Below, piece by piece: positions 1-6,408 of a stretch of 8,714 nt of DNA. A model generated the notes under the pieces. It did not search any database and had not been told where the DNA came from. It was given only the letters and a program-made list of their open reading frames with translations. The number at the start of each line of letters is the position of its first letter. Position 1 is the stretch's first letter. Where the stretch lies: positions 1-8,714 of the forward strand of contig DATCCR010000284.1 in the NCBI GenBank assembly GCA_036511155.1. Direction: 5' to 3'. The translations under genes were made by a program, and so were the position numbers. The DNA is from Bog-756 sp036511155 (GTDB lineage: Bacteria > Actinomycetota > Acidimicrobiia > Acidimicrobiales > RAAP-2).

Positions 1-60
1 CGCGGCGTAGGTCGGTCCGGGTCGGGTCCGCCGGGGAGGGGCCGTCCGGCAGAATTCGCG

Positions 61-90
61 TTGGCCCGCGATCCACCCGGTCGGTACTAT
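61..90 (+). promoter_or_regulatory. Predicted promoter of the imuA-imuB-dnaE2 operon
   Basis: A -35-like TTGGCC (61-66) and a good -10 hexamer TACTAT (85-90) are separated by 18 bases. The expected transcription start, about 7 bases after the -10, falls at 97-98, which is the A of the imuA ATG. There is no Shine-Dalgarno sequence before that ATG, so a leaderless transcript is the simplest reading; leaderless mRNAs are common in actinomycetes. The last base of the -10 is the first base of the LexA box, as expected for an SOS-repressed promoter. The 60 bases upstream show only G/C-rich sequence with no recognisable gene. The elements are seen in the sequence; the activity is inferred. Confidence 0.65.
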
Positions 91-105
91 CGAACGTATG
101 TTCGC
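90..105. promoter_or_regulatory. LexA-binding site (SOS box)
   Basis: The sequence TCGAACGTATGTTCGC matches the actinobacterial/Gram-positive SOS box consensus TCGAAC-N4-GTTCGA at 11 of 12 specified positions; only the last base differs. It begins at the last base of the -10 hexamer and encloses the ATG of imuA (98-100). LexA bound here would cover the -10, the transcription start and the first codons. LexA control of imuA/imuB and dnaE2 is established in mycobacteria and in many proteobacteria, which supports the assignment. No second box was seen elsewhere in the window. Confidence 0.88.
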
Positions 106-853
106 AATCAAGCCGGATCAGCGGCTGTCCCGGGATCGGGACCCGGCGGCCCTCGCCGTCCTGGCCGCCCTGGCCGAGCGCACCCGGCCCGTAGCGGCCA
201 GCCGGACCCGCCTCCTCCCGGTGGCCCCGGCCCTGGCCGGGCTGCTGCCGGACGGGGCGCTCCGACGGGGCACCACCCTGACCGTCGGGGGCCCGGGCGA
301 CGACGGCGCCCTCAGCGTGGCCCTGGCCCTGGTGGCGGCCGCCTCGGCGACCGGGTCGTGGTGCGCGCTGGTCGGCCACCCGGGCCTCGGGGCCGTGGCC
401 GCCGGCGGCCTCGGCATCGACCTCGGCCGGCTGGCCCTACTCCCCCGCCCCGGGCCGGCGTGGGCCGAGGCCACCGCCACCGTGCTCGAGGGCGTCGACC
501 TGGTCGTGCTGTGCCCGCCGTTCCCGCCCCGCCAGGCCATGGCCCGGCGCCTGGTGGCCCGGGCCCGCGAGCGGCGGGCCGTGCTGGTGGTGATTCCGGG
601 GCGGGCGGGCTGGCCCGAGCCGCCCGACCTCCAGCTGCGGATCGACGACGTGGCGTGGGAGGGGATCGACGCCGGCGAGGGCCACCTCCGTCGGCGCCGG
701 ATGACGGTGACCGCCGCAGGGCGCCGGTCTGCGGCGCGGCCCACCCGGCGCCGGCTGTGGCTGCCCGACCCCGTCGGGGCCGTCTCCGCCGCCGACGACC
801 CCGACGGTCCCGGCCGCACCGACCTTCCGGAGCATGCCGGGGCGGGGGCCTGA
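98..853 (+). CDS. imuA: ImuA-like mutasome accessory protein (RecA-fold)
   Basis: The 251-residue product resembles the RecA-like accessory proteins (ImuA/ImuA', Rv3395c type) that work with ImuB and DnaE2 in SOS-induced mutagenic translesion synthesis. The hallmark segment LLPDGALRRGTTLTVGG (about 49-65) precedes a glycine-rich loop GGPGDDGALS (64-73) where RecA has its Walker A motif. The Lys-Thr/Ser of a working P-loop is absent (A71-L72). A hydrophobic strand DLVVLCPP (134-141) sits at the Walker B position but lacks the usual acidic end. ATP hydrolysis is therefore doubtful. The Arg-rich C-terminal third and a Pro/Asp-rich tail look flexible. The ATG lies inside the LexA box and the message is probably leaderless. 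The stop is one base before the GTG of imuB, so translation is probably coupled. Identity rests on both sequence and context; sequence alone would be weaker because the family diverges quickly. Confidence 0.82.
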   Translation: MFAIKPDQRLSRDRDPAALAVLAALAERTRPVAASRTRLLPVAPALAGLLPDGALRRGTTLTVGGPGDDGALSVALALVAAASATGSWCALVGHPGLGAVAAGGLGIDLGRLALLPRPGPAWAEATATVLEGVDLVVLCPPFPPRQAMARRLVARARERRAVLVVIPGRAGWPEPPDLQLRIDDVAWEGIDAGEGHLRRRRMTVTAAGRRSAARPTRRRLWLPDPVGAVSAADDPDGPGRTDLPEHAGAGA

Positions 854-854
854 G

Positions 855-1949
855 GTGGACCGCCTGCTGGTCGTGCGCTGCCCCGACCTCCTCGTCGAGG
901 ACGAGGGCGGGACGACCCTGCGCACCTTCGCCGAGGTGCTCACCGCCGTCGAGGCCTACTGCCCGTGGGTGACCCCGGTGCGCCCCGGCATCTGCTCGCT
1001 GCCCGCCCGGGGCCCGGCCCGCTACTTCGGGGGCGAGGAGACCCTGATCGACCTGGTCCACGAGGCGGCGTCGGGCGTCACTCCAGCCGAAGTAGGTATC
1101 GCCGACGGGCTGTTCGCCGCCGTGCTTGCCGCCCGACGGGGGGAGGTCGTCCCGGCCGGGGAGACCGGTGCGTTCCTGGCCCCGCTGCCGGTCGGCATCC
1201 TCGGCCAACCCGAGCTGGCCGAGCTGCTCGACCGCCTGGGTATCCGCACCCTCGGGGAGTTCGCCGCGCTCCCCGACGCCGACATCCTGGGCCGGTTCGG
1301 GGCCGACGGCGCCCACGGCCACCGGGTGGCCGGCGGCCGGAGCGGCGAGCTGGCCGACCTCCGCCAACCCCGCCTCGCCCGGTTGCTGGCGGGCGACGAC
1401 GCCCCCGACGGCCCGATGGTGGCCGAGGTCGGGTTCTGGGGCGGGGTGAGCGACGCCGACGCCCGGGCCGCCCGCTGCCTGGTCGCCGCCCAGGAGCTGC
1501 TGGGTCCGGACGGGGTGGTGACCGCCCACCTCCAGGGTGGCCGGAACCCGGCCGAGCAGTCCCGCCTCGTCACCTGGACCACCGGGACCCGGCGAGGGGG
1601 CGGGACACCCGGGGCGGGACAGGCCGACGCGCCGTGGCCCGGCCGGATCCCCCCGCCGGCGCCGGCCGTGGTCCACCCCGACCCGGTCCGGGCCGACCTG
1701 GCCGACACCCGGGGCGAGCCGGTGCGGGTGTCGTCCCGGGGCCTGCTGACCGCGGCGCCCGACCGGCTGTCGGTCGAGGGCGGGCCGTGGGAGCCGCTGT
1801 CCGGGTGGGCCGGCCCGTGGCCGGCCGACGAGCGCTGGTGGTCACGGTCACGCCGGCGGGCCGCTCGACTGCAGGCCGTCACCGCTCGCTCGGCCCACCT
1901 CCTCCTGGTCGAACGGGGCCGGTGGTGGGTCGAGGCGACCTACGGCTGA
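855..1949 (+). CDS. imuB: ImuB, inactive Y-family polymerase homologue (short form)
   Basis: ImuB is a Y-family DNA-polymerase relative without polymerase activity that serves as the hub of the mutasome. Recognisable segments, numbered from the GTG start (364 residues), are the opening strand VDRLLVVRCPDLL (1-13), the palm/finger region with VRPGICSLPARGPARYFGGEE (about 42-62, the best family marker), the helix-hairpin-helix part LGIRTLGEFAALPDADILGRFG (about 128-149), the little-finger-like segment with WGGVSDADARAARCLV (about 195-210), and the typical C-terminus ending GRWWVEATYG. Known actinobacterial ImuB proteins are near 500 residues or more; here about 60-70 residues are missing between LLVE and TFAEVL. 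The QLPLWG-type clamp motif reads EVGFWG (191-196). I chose GTG 855, one base after the imuA stop, with a G-rich ribosome site at 844-848; an in-frame ATG at 834 would add seven residues and overlap imuA. It is followed by dnaE2 after 16 bases. Confidence 0.87.
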   Translation: MDRLLVVRCPDLLVEDEGGTTLRTFAEVLTAVEAYCPWVTPVRPGICSLPARGPARYFGGEETLIDLVHEAASGVTPAEVGIADGLFAAVLAARRGEVVPAGETGAFLAPLPVGILGQPELAELLDRLGIRTLGEFAALPDADILGRFGADGAHGHRVAGGRSGELADLRQPRLARLLAGDDAPDGPMVAEVGFWGGVSDADARAARCLVAAQELLGPDGVVTAHLQGGRNPAEQSRLVTWTTGTRRGGGTPGAGQADAPWPGRIPPPAPAVVHPDPVRADLADTRGEPVRVSSRGLLTAAPDRLSVEGGPWEPLSGWAGPWPADERWWSRSRRRAARLQAVTARSAHLLLVERGRWWVEATYG

Positions 1950-1965
1950 GCACGACAGGACGACC

Positions 1966-4900
1966 ATGCCCTACGCGGAGCTCCACGCCCACTCCAACTT
2001 CTCCTTCCTCGACGGTGCCAGCCACCCCGAGGAGCTGGCCGCGGAGGCGGTGCGGCTCGGCCTGTCGGCGGTCGCCCTCACCGACCACAACGGCCTGTAC
2101 GGCGCGGTGCGGTTCGCGGTGGCGGCCCGGGCGTTCGGGCTGCCCACCGTGTTCGGGGCCGAGCTCACCCTGTCCGACGTCGACGGGCCCCACCTGCGCA
2201 CCGGCATGCCCGACCCGGACGGGACCCACCTGGTGGTGCTGGCCCGGGACCCCGAGGGCTACGCCCGGCTCAGCCGGGCCATCGCCGAGGCCCACCTCGA
2301 AGGTGGGGAGAAAGGCCGGCCCGTTCTCACCCTCGATGCCCTGGCCGACCGGCACGGTGGGCACTGGCAGATCCTGACCGGGTGCCGCAAGGGGGCCCTG
2401 GCCGCGGCCCTGACCGACGAGGGCCCGGCGGCCGCGGCCCGGGCCCTCGACCACCTGATCGACCGCTTCGGACGGGAGCACCTGGCCGTCGAGCTGTGGG
2501 ACCACGGCACCCCGGTCGACGGCCCCCGCAACGACGCCCTGGCCGTGCTGGCTGCAGGCCGGGGGGTGTCGCCGGTCGCCACCAACAACGTCCACTACGC
2601 CACCCCGGCCCGCTTCCCGCTGGCCACCACCCTGTCGGCCGTGCGGGCCCGGCGGACGCTCGAGGACCTCGAGGGGTGGCTCCCCTCCTCCGCCACCGCC
2701 TGCCTACGGGGCGAGGCCGAGCAGCTCCGGCGGTTCGCCCGGTGGCCCGGAAGCGTCGAGCGGGCCGGCGAGCTGGCCGCCGAGTGCACCTTCGACCTCC
2801 GCCTGGTGGCACCCCGCCTCCCCGACTTCCCGGTCCCCGAGGGGCACACCGAGCAGACCTGGCTGGTCGAGCTGACCCGGCGGGGGGCGGCCGAGCGCTA
2901 CGGGCCGCCAGGGTTCGAGCGGGTGCCCGGGTCCTATGACCAGATCGGCCACGAGCTCGAGGTGATCGGCGCCCTCGGCTTCCCGGGCTACTTCCTCACC
3001 GTGTGGGACATCGTCCAGTTCTGCAAGCGCCAGGACATCTTCTGCCAGGGTCGGGGATCGGCCGCCACCTCGGCGGTCTGTTACGCGCTCGGCATCACCA
3101 ACGTCGACGCCGTGTCGCTCGGGCTGCTCTTCGAGCGGTTCCTGTCGCCGGCCCGTGACGGCCCGCCGGACATCGACGTCGACATCGAGTCGGGACGGCG
3201 CGAGGAGGTCATCCAGTACGTCTACGGGCGCTACGGGCGGCTGCACGCCGCCCAGGTGGCCAACGTCATCACCTACCGGTCCCGCTCGGCCCTGCGCGAC
3301 GTGGGCAAGGCCCTCGGCCACACCACCGAGGAGGCCGACGCCTGGTCGTCATCGACCGAACGCGGCCAGCCGCTCGATCAGCGCGAGGACCTGCCGCCCC
3401 TCGTCCGACAGCTGGCCACCGAACTCCTCGGCTTCCCCCGCCACCTCGGCATCCATTCGGGCGGCATGGTCATCTGCGACCGGCCGGTGGTGGAGGTCTG
3501 CCCGGTGGAGTGGGGGCGGATGCCGGGGCGCAGCGTGCTGCAATGGGACAAGGACGACTGCGCAGCGGCCGGCCTGGTCAAGTTCGACCTACTGGGCCTC
3601 GGCATGCTGACCGCCCTCCACCACATGGTCGACCTGGTGGCCGGCTACCACGGGGTGACCGTCGACCTGGCCCACCTCGAGCAGGAGGACGAGGTCTACG
3701 ACCTGCTGTGCCGGGCCGACACGGTGGGCGTGTTCCAGGTGGAGTCGCGGGCGCAGATGAACACCTTGCCCCGGGTGCAGCCCCGCTGCTTCTACGACCT
3801 GGCCATCGAGGTGGCCCTCATCCGGCCCGGGCCCATCCAGGGCAATGCCGTCCACCCCTACATCCGTCGCCGCAACGGGACCGAGGCCATCTCCTACCTC
3901 CACCCACTGATGCAGCCGGCCCTGGAGCGCACCCTCGGGGTGCCGCTCTTCCAGGAGCAGCTGATGCAGATCGCCATCGACGTGGCCGGGTTCACCCCGA
4001 CCGAGGCCGACGAGCTGCGCCAGGCCATGAGCGCCAAGCGGTCGGGCGAGCGGATGGCCGCCCTGCGCGACCGGCTGTTCGCCGGCATGGCGGCCCGGGG
4101 GGTGTCCGAGGCGGTGTCCGAGCAGGTGTACACGGCACTCGCCGCCTTCGCCAACTTCGGCTTCCCCGAGAGCCACTCGGTGGCCTTCGCCCACCTGGTG
4201 TACTCGACGGCCTGGTGCAAGGTGTACTACCCGGCCGCCTTCACCGCCGGGCTCCTCAACGCCCAGCCCATGGGCTTCTGGTCCCCGCAGAGCCTGGTGG
4301 CCGACGCCAAGCGCCACGGGGTGGTGGTCCGCCGGCCCGACGTCAACGCCGGCCGGGCCGACGCCTCCCTCGAGCCGGAACACGGGGAGGGGCACGGGGA
4401 CGGCCCGACCCCGCCGGGGTCGACGGCCCTGCGCCTCGGGCTGTCCTCGGTCCGGGGCATCGGGTCGGAGACGGCCGCCCAGATCGAGGCCGGTGCTCCG
4501 TGGTCGGGGATGGAGGATCTGGTGCGCCGGGCCGGGCTGTCCCGGTCCCAGCTCGAGGCGCTGGCCACCGCGGGCGCCCTGGACAACCTGGGCGACCGGC
4601 GGGGGCGCACGTCGCCACATGGCCGGCGGGGGCTGGTGTGGGGTGCCGGGGCGGCCTCCCAGGCCACCGCCGACCGGCTGCCCGGCGTGGTCACCGGGGG
4701 GCGGCCTCCGCCGTTGCCGCCCCCCACCCCGTGGGAGGAGGTGTCCGACGACCTGTGGTCGCTCGGCATGGCCCCCGACACCACGGCCATGGAACTGGCC
4801 CGCGGCGGGCTCGACCGACGGGGGGTGATCCGGGCTGCCGCCCTGGCCGGTCGCCCGGCCGGGGACCGGGTCACGGTCGGCGGTGTCGTCACCCACCGCC

Positions 4901-5136
4901 AGGCCCCCGAGAGCGCCCACGGCGCCGTCTTCCTCAACCTGGAGGACGAGACCGGGATGGTCAACATCGTGTGCTCGAAGGGGGCGTGGGTCCGGTGGAA
5001 GCCGGTGGCCCGGGCCTGCCCGGCGCTCCTGATCCGGGGACGGGTGGAGCGGTCCGAGGGGTCGATGACCCTGGTGGCCGAGCGGTTCGAGCCGCTCCCA
5101 CTCGGCCCCGTCCCCGGGTCCCGGGACTTCCGCTGA
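1966..5136 (+). CDS. dnaE2: Error-prone DNA polymerase DnaE2 (C-family alpha subunit)
   Basis: This is the polymerase of the SOS mutasome, which extends across DNA lesions with low fidelity. At 1056 residues it has the usual family length. Order of parts: an N-terminal PHP domain (about 1-215) with HAH (H7, H9), TDHNGLYG (39-46), GAE (64-66), TGCRKG (138-143) and NNVHY (207-211); a palm with PDIDVD (401-406), whose D404 and D406 match the catalytic aspartates of E. coli alpha, and the third, D541, in LVKFDLLGLG; fingers with ALIRPGPIQG (616-625), LGVPLFQEQLM (657-667) and FGFPESHSVAFAHLVY (731-746); a helix-hairpin-helix region (about 822-878); and an OB fold (about 967-1043, VTVGGVVTHRQ to LVAERFEPL). 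No break or frameshift was seen. The ATG is preceded by AGGA (1957-1960) at good spacing. It is the last gene of the LexA-controlled operon. N208 replaces an Asp found in metal-replete PHP domains, so proofreading-type activity of PHP is uncertain. Confidence 0.97.
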   Translation: MPYAELHAHSNFSFLDGASHPEELAAEAVRLGLSAVALTDHNGLYGAVRFAVAARAFGLPTVFGAELTLSDVDGPHLRTGMPDPDGTHLVVLARDPEGYARLSRAIAEAHLEGGEKGRPVLTLDALADRHGGHWQILTGCRKGALAAALTDEGPAAAARALDHLIDRFGREHLAVELWDHGTPVDGPRNDALAVLAAGRGVSPVATNNVHYATPARFPLATTLSAVRARRTLEDLEGWLPSSATACLRGEAEQLRRFARWPGSVERAGELAAECTFDLRLVAPRLPDFPVPEGHTEQTWLVELTRRGAAERYGPPGFERVPGSYDQIGHELEVIGALGFPGYFLTVWDIVQFCKRQDIFCQGRGSAATSAVCYALGITNVDAVSLGLLFERFLSPARDGPPDIDVDIESGRREEVIQYVYGRYGRLHAAQVANVITYRSRSALRDVGKALGHTTEEADAWSSSTERGQPLDQREDLPPLVRQLATELLGFPRHLGIHSGGMVICDRPVVEVCPVEWGRMPGRSVLQWDKDDCAAAGLVKFDLLGLGMLTALHHMVDLVAGYHGVTVDLAHLEQEDEVYDLLCRADTVGVFQVESRAQMNTLPRVQPRCFYDLAIEVALIRPGPIQGNAVHPYIRRRNGTEAISYLHPLMQPALERTLGVPLFQEQLMQIAIDVAGFTPTEADELRQAMSAKRSGERMAALRDRLFAGMAARGVSEAVSEQVYTALAAFANFGFPESHSVAFAHLVYSTAWCKVYYPAAFTAGLLNAQPMGFWSPQSLVADAKRHGVVVRRPDVNAGRADASLEPEHGEGHGDGPTPPGSTALRLGLSSVRGIGSETAAQIEAGAPWSGMEDLVRRAGLSRSQLEALATAGALDNLGDRRGRTSPHGRRGLVWGAGAASQATADRLPGVVTGGRPPPLPPPTPWEEVSDDLWSLGMAPDTTAMELARGGLDRRGVIRAAALAGRPAGDRVTVGGVVTHRQAPESAHGAVFLNLEDETGMVNIVCSKGAWVRWKPVARACPALLIRGRVERSEGSMTLVAERFEPLPLGPVPGSRDFR

Positions 5137-5152
5137 CCCCGGGAGGTCCAGA

Positions 5153-5225
5153 TCACCAGGGCCGGCCACCACCCGACCGGATTTCCACTGAAGGCGACCG
5201 CGAGGGGCGCCGATGCCCCTGGTGA
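5153..5225. repeat. 9-bp perfect inverted repeat flanking a 55-base loop
   Basis: TCACCAGGG (5153-5161) is exactly complementary in reverse to CCCTGGTGA (5217-5225). The right arm overlaps the right arm of the short hairpin at 5203-5220, so in RNA the two pairings exclude each other. It lies 16 bases after the dnaE2 stop. It may be part of a termination region or an RNA switch, or it may be chance in a GC-rich stretch; nothing decides between these. Confidence 0.4.
5203..5220 (+). terminator. Possible stem-loop terminator after dnaE2
   Basis: AGGGGC (5203-5208) and GCCCCT (5215-5220) form a perfect 6-bp G/C stem with a 6-base loop, 66 bases after the dnaE2 stop codon. No U-rich tract follows, which is usual for high-GC actinomycete hairpins but leaves the call weak. 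It would separate the mutasome operon from the next gene's promoter, which starts about 20 bases later. Confidence 0.35.
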
Positions 5226-5240
5226 CAGAAGTGTGACCAA

Positions 5241-5284
5241 ACCACTTGACTACTCTGGGTGTTGTCGTCAACACTTACAGTGGT
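5241..5284 (+). promoter_or_regulatory. Promoter/operator-like block with overlapping palindromes
   Basis: This is the most A/T-rich stretch near the next gene. It contains a -35-like TTGACT (5246-5251) and, 18 bases on, AACACT (5270-5275), which fits a loose -10. Overlying it are GTGTTGtcgtCAACAC (5259-5274; 6-bp arms, 4-base centre) and CACTtacAGTG (5272-5282; 4-bp arms, 3-base centre), which share three bases. Outer arms ACCACT (5241-5246) and AGTGGT (5279-5284) are also complementary. The layout suggests a promoter covered by one or more regulator sites. I do not recognise the regulator. The -10 is poor, so the exact start point is open. Confidence 0.4.
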
Positions 5285-5335
5285 AATCCAATCACGGGGA
5301 GCAGTCGTGGACGACATGGGGCAGGGAAGCAACGG

Positions 5336-6391
5336 ATGTCGGGGACCGGGCCGGCGGGCAGTGCCGCCGCCCTCGAAGGAACGGCCGCAGGCCACGAGGT
5401 GCGGGGGGTGGCGCACATGACCGGGTCGTTCGCCGAGATGGTGAATGTCTCGCTGAGCCTCATCGCCGGGATCATCGCCGTCTCCATGGTGTTCGGCGCC
5501 GTCGACCTGCTCCGCCAGCCCACCTGGGCATGGCGGGCGGCGGGCGAACCCAAGATCATCTGCCTCCTGATGGTGCTGCTCCTGCCCGGCGTGGGCCTGG
5601 CCATCTACGTCTTCGGGGCCCGCCCGAAGGTCGTGGAGATCGCGGTCAACGGGCGGGCCGCCAGCCTCCCCTTCGAGCGCTTCGGCGACCGGGCCAACAA
5701 CGCGGTGGAGAGCGACCGGGCCATCCAGGCCCTCGTGGCGCCCACCACGTGGGGCAGCTTCGGCGAACCCATCGCCAGGTCCATCCGGGCCACCCATGCC
5801 CCGGCCGGTGCCCCCGCCGGGGCGAGCTTCTTCGACGACCCCGACGTGGTGTCGGTCGGTGCAGCCGAATTCTTCGAGACGGGCGGCATGGCCCCGGCCC
5901 AGATGGTCACCGAGACGGTGACCGACCCGCCGCCCGACTCCCCCATCCGCATCCCGGGCCAGGCCGGCAGGCCCTACAACCCCAGGCAGCGCGCCTCCCT
6001 CGACGAGGGACCCCTGCGCGGGCCGTCGCTGGCCATGGTGGCCGCCGAGATCGCCGAGATCGCCGGCGGCCGGATGCCCGCCGGCGGGCCGGCGTCCGCC
6101 CGACAGCCCGTGCCCCAGCCGGTCGGCGCCAGCGCAATGGCGGCCGGCCTGCCGTCCATGCCCGCACCGCGGGTCGGTACGTCCGCCCCGGAGATCTTCC
6201 GGGCCCGGCCCGAGACGGTCGCCCCGATCGCCGGGTCCGGCGCGGCCGCCACCGCTCCTCTGGCCTCGATGGCCGCCCGGTGGATGAACGACCCGACCGG
6301 GCGCCACCAGTACCGCTACTGGGACGGCGGCCAGTGGGCCGAGAACGTCTACGACGCCGGCGTCGAGTCCCGGGACCCGGTCGGCACCTGA
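5336..6391 (+). CDS. Membrane protein, PLDc_N-like N-terminus and DUF2510-like C-terminus
   Basis: I cannot assign a function. From the ATG at 5417 the protein has 324 residues: a first hydrophobic helix (about 9-28), the link VDLLRQPTW, a second helix (about 46-66, IICLLMVLLLPGVGLAIYVFG) and then GARPK. This two-helix pattern resembles the PLDc_N domain found before cardiolipin synthases and in stand-alone membrane proteins. A long Ala/Pro/Gly-rich, probably disordered linker follows (about 110-285), and the protein ends with WMNDPTGRHQYRYWDGGQWAENV (about 289-311), which fits DUF2510 (usual form WYxDPxG...RYWDGxxWT). DUF2510 is common in actinomycete membrane proteins. There is no catalytic HKD motif, so it is not a phospholipase. 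The ATG at 5336 is preceded by AGGGA (5323-5327) and gives 351 residues; the ATG at 5417, after a G-rich site, gives a more typical short N-terminus. It is transcribed alone and is convergent with holA. Confidence 0.75.
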   Translation: MSGTGPAGSAAALEGTAAGHEVRGVAHMTGSFAEMVNVSLSLIAGIIAVSMVFGAVDLLRQPTWAWRAAGEPKIICLLMVLLLPGVGLAIYVFGARPKVVEIAVNGRAASLPFERFGDRANNAVESDRAIQALVAPTTWGSFGEPIARSIRATHAPAGAPAGASFFDDPDVVSVGAAEFFETGGMAPAQMVTETVTDPPPDSPIRIPGQAGRPYNPRQRASLDEGPLRGPSLAMVAAEIAEIAGGRMPAGGPASARQPVPQPVGASAMAAGLPSMPAPRVGTSAPEIFRARPETVAPIAGSGAAATAPLASMAARWMNDPTGRHQYRYWDGGQWAENVYDAGVESRDPVGT

Positions 6392-6408
6392 GCCGGCCGC
6401 CGCCCTCG

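Noticed and set aside
834..854. ATG 834 as the imuB start
   Set aside because: The ribosome-site spacing is poor (GGAG ends one base before the ATG); GTG 855 has a G-rich site at good distance, directly follows the imuA stop and gives the usual family N-terminus. It cannot be fully excluded.
312..1676. 454-codon minus-strand frame opposite imuA and imuB
   Set aside because: Antisense shadow; no recognisable motif, while the plus strand carries a LexA-controlled operon.
965..2377. 470-codon plus-strand frame spanning imuB and the start of dnaE2
   Set aside because: Crosses two well-supported genes out of frame; product is a low-complexity Arg/Pro string.
1966..5136. Intein, frameshift or deletion in dnaE2
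   Set aside because: All polymerase motifs occur in order in one frame with normal spacing and normal total length.
3510..5225. 571-codon plus-strand frame inside dnaE2
   Set aside because: Arg/Gly/Pro-rich out-of-frame translation of dnaE2, which itself has all catalytic motifs in its own frame.
3589..5274. 561-codon open frame on the minus strand, opposite dnaE2
   Set aside because: Shadow of the strongly G/C-biased third codon positions of dnaE2; low-complexity Gly/Pro/His/Arg product, no domain, and it runs through the intergenic region.
5246..5335. TTG at 5246 as the start of the DUF2510-domain gene
   Set aside because: It coincides with the -35-like TTGACT and palindromes, has no ribosome site, and the 30 codons before ATG 5336 lack the G/C third-position bias of coding DNA.
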